From positions 106,250-170,249 of the forward strand of contig JTDE01000972.1 of NCBI GenBank assembly GCA_014338405.1: a stretch of 64,000 nt of DNA, written 5' to 3'. Source of the DNA: Paragonimus skrjabini miyazakii. Taxonomy: Eukaryota > Platyhelminthes > Trematoda > Plagiorchiida > Troglotrematidae. Shown piece by piece: positions 36,353 to 49,300 of this stretch (positions are counted from its first letter, which is position 1; the number at the start of each line of letters is the position of its first letter). The position numbers were made by a program, and so were the translations under genes. Under the pieces are notes generated by a model. That model was given only the letters and a program-made list of their open reading frames with translations. It did not search any database and had not been told where the DNA came from.

Positions 36353-37860
36353 GTATTCCACTGTTGACTACTACACCATTGACCTCACACTGGGCACGAG
36401 CAAATTATCATATTTGAAAGCTCAGCCACTTTCACGTGTGGGTAACGATCAGGTTGCCCGATCGTTTCCAGAGGAGGTAGAGTAACTGTCTTGTCAACTA
36501 AAATCGGGAATCCTGCGATTAGGACTACCGAGACAGGTCAAAATTTCCGATCTCATTAAACGTGCTAGGCGACGTCTTTATGTCAAACCAATCAATGAGA
36601 TATTGGATGGCTCCATTATAAATTGTCCAATATGATGTATTAGAAAAATGCAGGAGGAGAGGCGGTCAATTATTAAAATAGCTACACTGTTATTCAAACA
36701 CCCAATACTAAGGTGCTAATATCTTGCAATCGAACAACAGAGCTGTAAGCAGAAGCAAGGCTTCATCAGCAAGACGGATCTATTTAGGTTTGCTCTGCCT
36801 TGCGTTAATTCTAGTTAGTTCACATATAACTCGGTCAAACAACGACAAAATTTAAGCCAATAATTTTGATTAGCCTCACTTAACGTTCCCAGTCACCGAC
36901 TGTGTGAGTAGCTGAGGAGATTAATCCAACCTACAATGGCCAACTCTCTGGACAGTGACTTCATTTCTCTGCCCCACTGTTATCCTCTATCCATCTCGCA
37001 CCTTACACCAGTCAGTCGCAGCGTCGCCAGAGAGTGATCGGAGTGGTAGACGACTAGCTGGCATCCTTAATACAGGGTCCAGCCATTTGAATCCGTGTAA
37101 ACTTAAGGGATTACCTTCTTTTTCAATGTTGTGTTGCAGTCACGCATTAGTAAAAACCACTGATTTACTGCTGTCCATGGTGTTGGTGATGATAATGTTG
37201 ACAGTGATGACTTGTTGGAAACGAATTTTGCCTAGAAACTAATTGATCATGTTAGGATATGGATCCGTTAAACTTCCTGTCGCCAGTCGTGTGACCAGCT
37301 TGATAACAGGCCAGCATTTCTTAAATAAAAAGTATACATCTATCTTGGTGACAGTTAAGGTTTGCTGGCAAGCTGAAGGTTGGTTAAAATCAACTGCCAC
37401 TTGTTGAATGGTTTAAGGTCATGCAATCAGCAGGACTTCAGAATACTTGTAAATTCGCAAACCTGTTACGTTATTCATATAGTCTTAGTCTGAATATTCG
37501 GTCGGCTTTGGGACTTTGCCAGGGAACTTAAGAGACAATCTTCATATGATTTTTACCGGCATAACATTTCTTGTTGTGTTTCTGCACAGACAGGTGTGAC
37601 TCGAACATATGAAAAACATAAAGCACAATAAACGTACAGGTTTAAAAGACAGGATCTCCACCGAGTAAAGTGAACAATAACTTTCCACATTAAGTCATCT
37701 CGATGGCACAGATGTGCCTGGTTCGACTAATCGCTTACAACCGCAACTTCACCACAAACTAACTGGACACAGGAATGGGCACATGTTAGTAGATGATAGT
37801 GTTTGACGACTTACCGGGTACGTTCTGTCGTGTACCCGCATAATACTGTGAAGGTTTCAG

Positions 37861-37903
37861 GGAAAGTCGATCACTGTCTCGCCCCAAGCAGATGTTTGGT
37901 TGG
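37861..37903 (+). CDS. Tentative gene B, small exon 3
   Basis: 43 bp between TGAAGGTTTCAG and TTGG/GTAAGT, both good signals. In phase 0 it reads GKSITVSPQADVWL and exits in phase 1, fitting the exon at 38328. All three frames are open, so the frame comes only from the neighbours. No homology is recognised. Confidence 0.3.
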
Positions 37904-38327
37904 GTAAGTTACTGAATTTTGTACCCATGCTAGTTGTTCTGCATCCGTAACCTCTTTGGAATGTGATTACTGATTTGTAACCTCATGAAATCTGTAGATC
38001 ACTTAGGTCGTCAAAAATCATTTTGATGACCTAAATTAACGGACTTAGAAGGTCAGTTTGTGCACATCTTGCTGCACAACTGCTCCGCTTAGCACATTCT
38101 GCGACTTTTGGCATCTGGACTTTATTTCAGATGCTTGGAAAAGTTGGTCACTCATAAACGAGTGCCAACAGTACCTTGAACACGTCATCGTTGGATGGAT
38201 GCTGGTCTTTTGTGAAATGTCCGGAGCAACCAGTTTACGATTACATAGAGAAGGATGCTTCACTTTCTAGTAGAAGTGTGCCCTTTGTAAAATAGTTTGC
38301 AGTGATCCCCATTTAGACCACTTCTAG

Positions 38328-38377
38328 CTGATGAATCTAGACAAGGACGAAACCGACTGTTGATTGTCCGTGTGACG
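38328..38377 (+). CDS. Tentative gene B, small exon 4
   Basis: 50 bp from CACTTCTAG to the strong donor GTGACG/GTAAGT. The peptide is DESRQGRNRLLIVRVT, entry phase 1, exit phase 0. An acceptor 11 bp upstream (CCATTTAG) would give a slightly longer exon in a different entry phase, which could also follow exon 3 in its third frame. Function unknown. Confidence 0.3.
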
Positions 38378-39106
38378 GTAAGTATCAAGAACCATTATGG
38401 AAGTGAACTTATCTTTTCCACGTTGACCTCGTGGCTGCTCCTGTATGCTGGCGGTTAGCCAAACCGAGCATAATTGAACTGCTGAGATAAATTAAGCTGG
38501 ACGGTCTTTGTTTACTGAACCGTCTTCTGGCAGCGTATATCTACTTTCCTTATATATGCTTCATATCTTCAAGTTACGCGTGTATGTGCGTTCACACTTC
38601 ATTAAATCTTATGTCGCTAAACATCATACAAATTACGTCCTTTGATTTTTACGTTGAAACTAAACATTTATCTTAAAATTGGGGACAACTGACAATTCAT
38701 GTTCAATTGTTCAAGAAAATCAATGGCACAGTCATTTAAATAATCTATAGAGCAGGAACACATTGAATGACCACGGTGTGTAACATCTGAGTACATAATT
38801 TTTAAACAAGTTGTCACGGGCTATGAATGGTTCAGATCAAGTAAACTATACAATGTCAAGTAAGGACATTCCGCTACATTTAACTGTACTCTTAGGGAAT
38901 AGCATCCTGACTGAAAGTTCTCAACCGGAACGCGTTAGCCGAAACGAAAGAGTAAGATAACCAATGAGGAAATGTATAACGTTAAAGTTAGAAAGTACTT
39001 AAATAGGGACAATAGTTAACTTTCAGCTAAGTACTATTTGGAAACTGGTCACACAAAAGGTAAGGTGAATATCCGTGCGTTTTGACAGGCTATCTGTTTC
39101 ATACAG

Positions 39107-39171
39107 GAAAGTATAGTGACGAAAGTCAACAACACTGTAAATGGAAAACGTGCACCAAAAGATCCACGGAC
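39107..39171 (+). CDS. Tentative gene B, exon 5
   Basis: 65 bp after a strong acceptor (GGCTATCTGTTTCATACAG). In phase 0 it reads ESIVTKVNNTVNGKRAPKDP and exits in phase 2 at a weak donor (GGAC/GTAGTA). A second frame (phase 1) stays open further, to 39276. The acceptor is convincing; the frame and 3' end are not. Confidence 0.22.
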
Positions 39172-40789
39172 GTAGTAGCCAGCTTTGAACAAGCAGAAAG
39201 AATACATCTGAGGAAACAAACCGAATACGGAAACTTTTTTGTTGTCCTTCACTGTTTACATTCCCGTTCCTGGTAACTTAGCATGCCACTCAACAGATTT
39301 GGCAGGTGTATACGTACAAAATTTCTGCCCAGAAGTATTAGAGAGATAACACGTGAACTCAGTCAGTAAGGTTTGTCTTTTCAAATTGATCCAGGTTTAC
39401 AAATGAATCCCCCGATCAGAAGATCCCTATGCAATAAGTGAAACATAATCACGTTAAAGTAATAACCGATTCCCATTAATTCAGCTGTAAGTTGCAGAAA
39501 CCTGATGACAGGATACAAAGGTGTCATGCGGTGTCATGTGATACAGACATTTGAAGTTAAGAAGACAAATTTTGCATCGACTGGATGTGCCGGTGTTCAG
39601 AAGCACAGGGTAACCAATTCAACCATTTTTGGCAGTTTCTGACTAAACAAATGCTTGTCACTTCGAACATTCAAACAGTTTACCTGTGTAATTATGAGCA
39701 AAGATGAATATCATCAGCTTGCATTCAACGTTTTTTAATTTGCACCAATAAATTATTGAGAATGAAGTAATCACTGGAGGTTCACGTTGAACCGTTTTAT
39801 GCGGCCTATTACACGTCGGGGTATTAAATCTTTTAACCCTTAGGACAGTTATTTGCATGTTAAAGTTAACGGATTTGCAGATAAGACCGATAGAATGAAG
39901 GATGTATACAATAAACCACCACCCAAAAGGATGGTCATCAACAAACTAGCTACAACTGCCGAAACAGTTGTTTCTAATTCTATTTGCTTAGGACAACAAA
40001 CTAGTGGATAACTAAAACATCTCGAGCGTACGAAAAAATTGAACTCTATACTCCATTCAGATTGTGTTTCATATTGGTTTTCCGTATAACGGGTTAGTCT
40101 GACAAAATCACGTTACATACATTGGATTGATCACATTTAACAATTCCTTCAGGTAAAGAGAATACCGTCACATCCCATTCTCTTTTGAGTAAGCAACACA
40201 AAAATATATGAGTGAACTCGCTGTACCATTTCTTTTACAAAATTTTGCACCATCTAAGTTAGCCCGAAATGCATTAACTCATATAGTACACTGAGTTGTT
40301 GAATCAGTCAGCTACTGTAAAGACAAGTATGTAATTTAAAACTGTCCGAAGTCACAATTAGGACTTCGATCTCACTAGGGCACTCAATGGGGGCGCAGTC
40401 CATCAATAATGCGTGAAACCAGAACTGAAGGAACACTAATCGTAGTTGTTAGTAATGTCTATTTCACGGTAAAAAATTATGTTTTGATGGTGGAGTGTGT
40501 GAAAATCACTAACTGGAAAATATGATTAAAGGACTTTATTTGATTATAAACTGCCCTACTAAAAATGATACCCACCTAGAACAGAGAATTTAGGAACTTC
40601 ACCTCGACTTGACTAAGTCCTATTGTCACCCTGTTAATGTGGACCGACACCTCAAATTACCAGTTTTTACTGGTTTTGAACGTAAGGGCCCAAAAGGGTG
40701 TTTGTAATGCTCCTTAATACTCACTCCCAGACTAAAACTCCACAACCAGTTTCGTCTTTTTTTAGACTCGCAAGTAGAAGAAGTCTGAA

Positions 40790-40857
40790 TAGGGAGTCAA
40801 ACTGGCTACGCTTCGTCTTACGAGACACTGCACTTATCCGCTCGGCCAACATCGCTT
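40790..40857 (-). repeat. tRNA-derived relic, Leu/Ser-type A box
   Basis: The minus strand reads GCGATG then TTGGCCGAGCGGATAAG (40833-40849), the A box typical of Leu and Ser tRNAs, and 30 bp later AGTTTGACTCCC (40792-40803), a good B box. The acceptor ends do not pair and the variable arm is not well formed, so this is a tRNA pseudogene or the head of a SINE. It lies inside tentative gene B, antisense to it. Confidence 0.55.
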
Positions 40858-42249
40858 GTAACTAGGAAAGTTATATATATATTTGATAACTGGTTTGGTT
40901 CTACCCCGTTAATCCAGTTTGCTTTTTCACTATACTGGGGAAGCACACTATAGTGTAACAAGTATAACTGAAGTGTTTTCTGTGTTTTCCATCGCGGGAC
41001 GCAAGGTTTTCGCATTGCCCAATATAGTTAAGCGTCCCGGTCAGACCAAATCTAACAGTTTTAATCACTTGTTGTTGTTCAGAAACGAGTCAACTCAAGC
41101 ATTTGGTATTTTACATTCGGCGACCGCTTTCTTGACATTGACAACAACCGACAGTATTACCATACATGGTTACGTTTCAACTGGGACAAACTTGGACTGC
41201 TGCGGTATGCATTACCAGGATAATGTGGTCAATCCCAAATGTAGCCACTAGTACTCATATTTCGTGCTATAAATGGTCGGAGGCTAGAGTCGAAATCTGT
41301 TCAATGTTATCGGTTCAGACCATCATGACCCACTACCTCAGGTATTAAACGTCGAGCTGCGTAGCCCACAACAGTCGTTGTTTTCCGTCTAGCATTCGAT
41401 TAAGAACTGGAGGCTTGGTACACATTCTCATTTTATGAATTTCTCTGATAAAACTTCGGATTGGCTGTGATAAATCATTAATTTGGAGCACCATGGAAAC
41501 TCTTATGAAGGGCTTCGTTGTGTACATTGATTAACACATTCTTTAACAGTTTCTGTTCTTTTATTCCTCATATTGTACGGCTTGGAATGCAACGCACCAA
41601 GAGATCCATCTCCACAGGGTAGTTGAGTATGTATTGTTACAGGTTGGCAGGACACTGTGCACACTTCTCCGTTTGAATTACGATAGTTCTCGTTGTCTCT
41701 AGGCTTGATAAGCTCTTATTGTCGTTCAGTGAAACAGTACATTTCAATCTAGCCCACCTCTTCTGAAATTTACATGCTGTTTCATGGAAGCCAGCGATTC
41801 AACATTTTACGGTGAATGTCACGAATTACATACACTTGGGCGGCGAGCTGTGATTCATCACCGAAGTACAGAAAACGCGGCACAAAGTACATATTGGATG
41901 CTAATATGTGTCTATTTATTGTGACAGAAAGCTACGCTCCAAAACGTAGTCGAGTATGCCACTCATTTGTGGGTGGTTAGGTTTTGTCAGGACATGTTAA
42001 TGTATAACCACAATGTTACGCAACAAAATTAAATTACCACTCAATGGTTATCGATATTTTCGCTTCCCTCATCTACGTTTTTTGCAGAAACCCTAATAGC
42101 TGAAGTGCTGCTGATTGCCATGAATAAAACTTTATTGTCCGCGAAATCGTGAACAACATTTACGTTCCCCGCCGAAGGTACTCATTCGGGAGCAGTTAGT
42201 GGGGTGCGCCTATCTCACTCTCCTTGATAACCTCTGTGGGGCGTTTCAG

Positions 42250-42412
42250 CATAGTACTGAGAAGAGAAACATCCAAAATTGAATTGAGAATACCTCACTT
42301 TGGTACTGAGGCAGCCATGAACCCGTCCGTAGAACCATATATTTTCAGATCCTTTTCTACCTACTGTGCAGATCCAGTCCAAGGTTTTGCGGTTGGGTTT
42401 GATTCAGTATAA
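42250..42412 (+). CDS. Tentative gene B, last exon with stop codon
   Basis: 163 bp after the acceptor GGGGCGTTTCAG. In phase 2 it reads IVLRRETSKIELRIPHFG, then continues for about 36 more codons to a TAA stop. A polyadenylation signal follows 324 bp later. Phase fits the previous exon. The six exons total 498 bp, or 165 residues plus stop. No domain, signal peptide or membrane segment is evident. The model is an inference from splice signals only. Confidence 0.28.
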
Positions 42413-42735
42413 TTTGTTAGTCAGTCCAACATATATGATCCGCAAAACTGGGGAACAACCCCGGTAACAGTGACTTGGCATTTTGGGAGATATCATAGAT
42501 ACAAGTGAGGTAGTAAATGGTACTAAAATCTATGTGATGTGATTACTCAATAACTGGAATCTACTCGCTGTCGTGCATGATCAGTTTACTCCCGCACGTA
42601 GCTTAGGGTATATCTCTTTTATTTATAAGTGATTACATCTCAGTGGGTTATTTGAAACAGCACAGTACTTCCGCCCTTTGGTAATCTCAGTATCGGTTTC
42701 GTATATAAAGTTTTTGCAGTAAATTTCTATTGATC

Positions 42736-42741
42736 AATAAA
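42736..42741 (+). terminator. Candidate polyadenylation signal
   Basis: AATAAA, 324 bp after the stop codon of the last tentative gene B exon. The motif is common in AT-rich DNA, so position is its only support. Confidence 0.25.
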
Positions 42742-44491
42742 CATTGCAAACTGTCACCAGAATTTCTATAAGCCGTTAAACTCCGTTCACTTTAAACTGC
42801 TCCGAAGTCGTTCGTGATTGACAGAGCTAATCGTATGTATCCCTCAGAGACAAAACTTGGGGTGACATTTTAATGCTTTTTTACCGGATGTCAAGAGCAA
42901 TCACCTTTTAAACCTTTCTATATGTCACTGAAGGAAATGGTGGTGCAGATGCCAGTCGATATACTCTACAACTATATTCCTGAGATAAAGTTTTGATTAC
43001 CCAAAATTTCAGTTACTTTTCCGTGCAGATCGACCTCTCGTGGTACCAATCATAGTATCTGTTGACCTTGTTCCGCATCCTCTCCTCGACTTGGTTTCAT
43101 TTGCTTGAAAACTGAGCTGTCACACTTTTGAAAACTAGTTACCGGTTCATCTCCTACTCTGACATAAAAAGATGTAATTTGGTTTATCTGGCTGTCTGTC
43201 TGAATACACACTCAGTGAGCATCCGCGCCGCATTACCGATCAACCAGAGCGGTCCCAACACGCTGCTGTGTACACTTTTGCGGATGCAAAGTGAGTTTTT
43301 TCAACCGTGAAAGTAGTTTAACTTCTTGAGTATCGGGTTTGTGAAGATAACATAATTTGGCTGCACCTATAATGATGTCAAGGTCAGATTTGCCAATTTT
43401 CTCAGTTTTTAGAACAGAAGGTTTTTCTTTCTAAAACGCTCAAAGTAACGACCGAAAATCAAACCACATAGCTGGATATTAAAAATCACACTTTGTGGCT
43501 AAAGATAACGGATTTATCTAAACATTTTCCGCTGAACTTATAACTAGGTCATGCTGTACATAATCCGCCTACATATATTATATTACGTATACTATAAGTC
43601 AAACATTATAGTTAGATGATCTAGAAAAGAGCACAATACGAGGAACCGTACAGGTTGTTGGAACCAACAGTTCTCAGTTATAAGCCTCTTGTTTTCATAT
43701 AAGCAAGCTGAGGAGACTAACTTAGAAAACTTCAACCAATTTTTACTACAGGAATATTTACTATGCGCTGTTTACTAAATTGAAGTTATTTTTTGATTTG
43801 TGGTTACTTTACAAAATTACAGATGAAAACCTGTTGACAACAGTTGCTCTATACTCCGGATATACACTTTTCAGTCAATTCTGCCAAACACTAACGAGTG
43901 CATATCATAGCAACTCGCTCATTAGAGGTTTTTGAGAGTATTCACGTAAATAAATTTGGACTTAGTTGTAGTAAACAGGAGGACACGCTAAGTTGCTGGA
44001 AACCTTTACTCTGTAGTTAGGCCACGAAATAAATGTGGATATCACTATGGGAGGTAGTCAGTAATCTAGTTCAACATAACTCACCCAAAACTGAGGCATC
44101 GACTCATTACCTAAAAAAGCACATGTTTTGGTTAGAAAAATTTATTACGGAACTCAGTTGATATATGCTTTCAGCTATTTAGGCTAACGATAATTTTCAG
44201 GTCAGCAGTGCATCGTTACCTGACATGAGATCCAGGCAAAAATGAGTGAAAACTCGAGGATTGGATTTAGTCAGTTTATAGCTAATCGGCGGTTGATTAA
44301 CCTACGTTATATTGTTCAAGTAGGTCACACTGGACACTATATTTCCGTCTCCTACTAGTTAGATAAATACATGAAAGTGTATCACCAAGATGCGTACAAA
44401 TCAATTGATCGTGTCTCTCGTATTCAGGCAGTGATGTTAATCAATCCCATTTGAGGAGAAGCATCGGACTTTAGTTTCGTTGTGACCAAAC
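42742..44491. other. Intergenic, nothing recognised
   Basis: No splice-supported exon, repeat family or RNA gene was recognised on either strand. Confidence 0.4.
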
Positions 44492-44555
44492 ATGCGCGGT
44501 GTTAAAGGTATTCCATCTACACCTGAACAATCACCATTAACCCGTATATTGCTCC
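44492..44555 (+). CDS. Tentative gene C, first coding exon
   Basis: An ATG with A at -3 (CCAAACATGC) and an in-frame TGA three codons upstream opens MRGVKGIPSTPEQSPLTRIL and ends at the perfect donor CTCC/GTAAGTGTG in phase 1. Codon use is unlike random AT-rich sequence. The product is unknown; the basic, Ser/Thr/Pro-containing start followed by hydrophobic residues could suit a mitochondrial or membrane protein, which is speculation. Without splicing the frame would run on to 46 codons. Confidence 0.35.
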
Positions 44556-44583
44556 GTAAGTGTGTTATTTCAATTTTGCTCAG

Positions 44584-44696
44584 GTGTTTTATTTGTCGGG
44601 TCATCGATTGGAGTCACCATGAATTTTTCTGAGTTCCCAATCAGAGGGATCAAAAACCTGTGTATTACTCACAGGCAAAAGTGGCTGAACGTTCAG
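44584..44696 (+). CDS. Tentative gene C, exon 2
   Basis: 113 bp after a 28-bp putative intron (44556-44583) that has a full donor, a pyrimidine-rich tract and a CAG acceptor. It reads VLFVGSSIGVTMNFSEFP and ends CITHRQKWLNVQ at CAG/GTATAA, phase 1 to 0. A short hydrophobic segment spans the first junction. An intron of 28 bp is at or below the limit known for most animals, which is the main objection. Confidence 0.28.
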
Positions 44697-46214
44697 GTAT
44701 AATATGGCTATACGTAACATGAGGTCAGAGACGCAATGGTAAACTCGGTTACCTAAGCAAACCGTGATCGGAGTTCAAAATCCATGTTGTAGCAAAAGTA
44801 CGCACCACTTTTAGGCTCTAACAATGGTAATACTCGGTTAGGTGCTTTGTTTTGAGACAGGCTATTTGAAGAGTCTGTAGGACTTGAGAAGGCGCGATCG
44901 CTAGTAAGCGACATTCAGATTACATAAACCGAAATATCTCACAACTTACTGGTAATCTGTGGTACTGTGGCACACAGTGATTAGTAATTTGGAAAACAAA
45001 CGAATAAAAACTTATTCCCTTTGAAGTCAATGGTAATCCAACTAATAATATTTAGCCATGACCGAGTTGGTACTATTGAAGCACAGATTCGTGGTCAAAG
45101 TTCAACGGAAACAGGAAACAACCAATCAGACTACAAATTAAAAGCTCTAGAGATGTAGGAAATAACCAGTTAAGCCTCAAGTCAAAGTTCAGACGCAACA
45201 ATAAACGGCCAATGGTACTTCAAGTAAGAGGTGAGAACAACAGAAAGTGATCAATCAGAATTTAGGCCAGAGGGTCAACTCACCCCCGTATGAGTGCAGG
45301 CATCCATCACACTTCACCACATCCCATGCTAAACGTATACGCTGGAATATTTACGCACTGATGATGTCACCTCATTTGGTGATGAAACCTGAATGCCAAG
45401 CTCAGCGAACAACCCACTACCTACATTACGTATTCTATACTAATTGGTGACACATTTAGATGCACACATACCAGGTTGTCATTCAAAAACTAAAACATTG
45501 AGTTGGCAACACACGGTACTAGATTTTCTACTTCTCCCTAGATGAATTGTTAGTGTGGATCGTTGAATTTTGAAAAAAAAACAGGTATTTCAATTAACAG
45601 ATGTCAACTGTTATCTCAAAGGCCTCAGGATGGAATAAATCTGGGAAGTTACAGAAATTGGGGAAAACAGTTCTGGGCAGGGACAGCGCCAGAGTTAAGA
45701 TGGCCTGGTAAGCTACCAATCGTCTAAATGAACTTCGGACAATTTAACCGCGTCACATACAAATTCATTTTGCTACAGGAGTCGCCACAGTGTATAGTGG
45801 TATAAGAAAACCTACTTCACCGCCAAGATGTAAATAGTATTCCAGTGACTGAACGCAAGGTTGTACCAGATTAAATGTCAACTGAAAGTGCACCAAATAA
45901 ACGACCTAACCATCTTCTTGCTATAACATAACTTGTTATTCCTAAGGATTTAATCAAATGTTGGAAACAATTTCAGGTTTATCAGTTTACACATCCATTC
46001 TTATTTTCATTCTGTGGAATAATCAGTAGTAACATCGAAAACATTAGTATATCGGTGGTTGCTACTGTTACAATTTAGTCAACAAACTAAGATCATTTAG
46101 TGTACATAATCTGACTACAAAATCCCTAGTTATCAGTGACAAATGAAACCGAATGGAGTTGGAAATTATGGTAAGCAAAGAACTCGTCATTCCTTCATGC
46201 TTTTTGTTAAACAG

Positions 46215-46328
46215 ATCGCAAAATATTGTCAACTAAGCCTTATGTTCTCAAAGCAAGACGTAGAGAATGATAAACTACCTGACACAGGTCAAGCATACTT
46301 TGTTGGTCATGGTCGGTATTATTTATAA
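46215..46328 (+). CDS. Tentative gene C, last exon
   Basis: 114 bp after a strong acceptor (CTTCATGCTTTTTGTTAAACAG), read in phase 0 as IAKYCQLSLMFSKQDVENDK, then a further 17 residues to TAA. It joins exon 2 in phase, giving a 96-residue product with no recognised family. No close AATAAA follows the stop. An internal GTCAAG could also serve as a donor. Confidence 0.22.
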   Translation: MAKYCQLSLMFSKQDVENDKLPDTGQAYFVGHGRYYL

Positions 46329-49300
46329 CAACGCATCAGTGGTCCACATTGATGTATAACTTTCGTGAAATTATGAAATTATGCTCTAATTTGACTGTAA
46401 AAAGTGGAAACTGAAGAGACTGAATACTTGAGGCTTCTATATCCAAACTGAAACAACTAACGTTTAAACCTTGCTGACAAACAAGTGAAATCAAACTTGT
46501 TCCTGCCAACCAGTTTATAGCCTATTAATAGTCCAGTTTTACTGTGGTATTATGCACCCTATTTAATCTATTCTCTTCTTATGGACTACAAAGTGTAGTG
46601 CTTTGCGCACATCCTTTAGTAAAAGAAAGTAATCTTATTTTCGTTTAGACTTATATCCACTGAGACGACTTCCGGTACTATTTCTAACCAGGATATAACT
46701 AATAAACAAGCTGAATGTATGCATACACCGGTCTCGTGAGATATAACCGACCAGCTATGTTGGCGTACGTTCGGTCTAATAATGCTCACGAGGGCACCCG
46801 CATTCAGTGTTCATTCAGTTGCAATTATTCCACAGCCAGTAACAAAAGTGTACACTCAGAATTTATGTGAATGATGTCGTCCTTTGTTTCAGACTCCGGA
46901 TACACCGAAATACCACGACTGAATATTGCGTGCTGTAGAAAAAGTTGCCACACATGATGTAACAGCTTCAATAAATCCTATAAGAACTCCGTGCGCTATG
47001 GTGCCTGTAAGGATAGTTTGAAGCTAATCTATATCTTATTAACAGGTTAATTTTTCTAACGTAAACGGAAGTTATTCACGGTTGCTCCTTTTAAATTAGT
47101 CAACCATTGTATTTATGTTCACGCTACCTACTGACGGACATCGAGGCTGGAAACTCGAGAGTTCACCGGTGTTATTCGTTCAACCTATATTTGTTTACTT
47201 CTAATCCATCGGTCGGCACTAACTGACAAAATGGAACATCTTTTACTCCTGCTAACCAACTATTCCGTTAGAACCACAGTATTCAATGTTAAAGAATAAC
47301 GTACACCATCGAAATATGTTGAAAGTAAATGTGGCTAATATGAATGATCCGCTTTTTATCAAATTCACTGATGATGGTTTTACCAAACATATTGATCACT
47401 TTCGCATCATCTGTTTACACTTCGTTGTCAGTGAGGGCTGTACACAAACATTTTGGCAGACCTGCTCTGTATCATCATAAGTTATGATCGTTGCGTCGTT
47501 ACTGTACGTTCACATTAGACTGACGCTGTTTATAACGCAACTTATGAGGGCACAACTATCTGCATGATGTGAACGACGGCCATCAAGACACGCAAAGAAA
47601 AAAGGCCTAAACACATTTAGTTTAGCCATGAAACGTTTGACTTAAAAATTCAAACATCAATGAATTGCGAAGCAGAACTTACATGAACAATCAAATGAAT
47701 TTTATCCGAATATTCAAAATCTTATGAACTGTCATGCCCACAAAAATGGTCATAAATATCACTAGTGAAATCGACTAAAAGATGAGTCATGTTTGAACAA
47801 CTGTATCAGAAGACTTTCTGAATCAGTTGTCTAGAAATGAGATGAACATCTATCAGATTGACGAGCAGTTAACTGTCAACCGTCTGCATGCTTATTTGTA
47901 ACCTGTCAGTAACCAAAGTAACAAGTTCTGTAAACGTACTACTAACATTAACCTATAAAAACTTAGTTTGAAAATATTTTATGGAAGCAAAAATATGATA
48001 CATAAGCGAATAAGTAACAGTAAGTGCGTGCAGACGGTTTAATGTCTTATCTAATTCTCTATCACTCCACAATCTAAATACTGTCGGGAAGAACAACTGT
48101 CGAATAAATGACTGAGATTTGCGGTCGTAATTGTCTGATTGTTATCAGATCACGTGATTTGTTCTAACTGCAAACGCTGTTGCTAAATTTTCATCCACGG
48201 ATGTCCAGATGATTGTAGTCACAATCTTCATGGCCAAATACTTTAGAAATCAAGTAGTTGTGCAAAAGCTTTATACACATTGAAAAACAACCCATTGTGA
48301 CAATTTACGATGGTGGCCGAATCCTTATCTAGTCGGCTTTTCCAAAAAGAGCCCAGTGTTAAAAAAGTTGAACTGTAAATCACATAAACTATTTGGCTCA
48401 AAAACTATCGGAGACCCGGAAGCATGTGGAGAAAAAAACTGGTGTAATGAATAATAAACTGAATGTGCGCTAGTCGACTACATACAACTTCCTAGACTAG
48501 GCTGGTAACATCCACCGCGTAGCTGGGGTGTGGTATACGTTGGAACTATGAAGGCTATTGTGCTGGCGCGTTATGTTTAAGGAGTCATCGAGTTCCCGAT
48601 TGATACCTGATGAACGACAATCAATTAGGATTAGATATGAAGTCGAAAAATACAATGTAACCGAGTTCATTGGCGTTTGATCACTTGATATTTCTTTACA
48701 TTAGCATTGTTCCTTCTCCATGACATCTAGACCTACGTGGAATATGATAACTTCCGGTTACCTTGAAAGACCATGGGTACTTCTACCCTGGATATTTCTA
48801 AATAACACTATCAATACACTCAGATTATGGACCAACAGCCGAATTAAGCTATTACCATTTCAGTATCATCCTGTTGAGTCAAGTTTATCTTTTCTTCCTC
48901 CGCTGCTTGCCTTTCTTCGATCAAGTTTTGACTCAAGTGACTTGTGTGTGTTTTATCTTTTGTCAAGACTTTCTGTTATTTTGAAAATGGCCTCTTCAGA
49001 TGTCCCTTCACCTAAAAACTGAGTTCATCTCAGCTTTATACTTCTTCCAATTTAAGATAACTTGATATAAATTTTGCTTGTCTCTATGTTAATCTAAGAT
49101 ATCCTAGATAACTGTTTTCAGGAAAACTAACTCCGTTCACTTTCTGCATCTCTCGGGATCTCGTCCACTCACTCTACAACAGCCAATCAAGAAATGTTTT
49201 CCAGTCTACTCATGCGCATATTAGCAATATGATATTGTTCGCCCTTGAATATCACCTAACTGTCTAGGGACAACCTAAACTTAAATCGAGACACTCGAAA

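Noticed and set aside
36111..36485. 124-codon plus-strand frame with a hydrophobic start
   Set aside because: Frames of this length are expected several times by chance in 64 kb of this composition; the spliced exon in another phase has better boundaries. Not excluded.
44716..44788. 73-bp plus-strand segment with pairing ends (AACATG and CATGTT) and a GTTCAAAATCC box, tRNA-like
   Set aside because: The T arm does not fold in register with the acceptor stem and the A box is poor.
48720..49022. 100-codon plus-strand frame starting MTSRPTWNM
   Set aside because: About the length expected by chance, with no splice or homology support.
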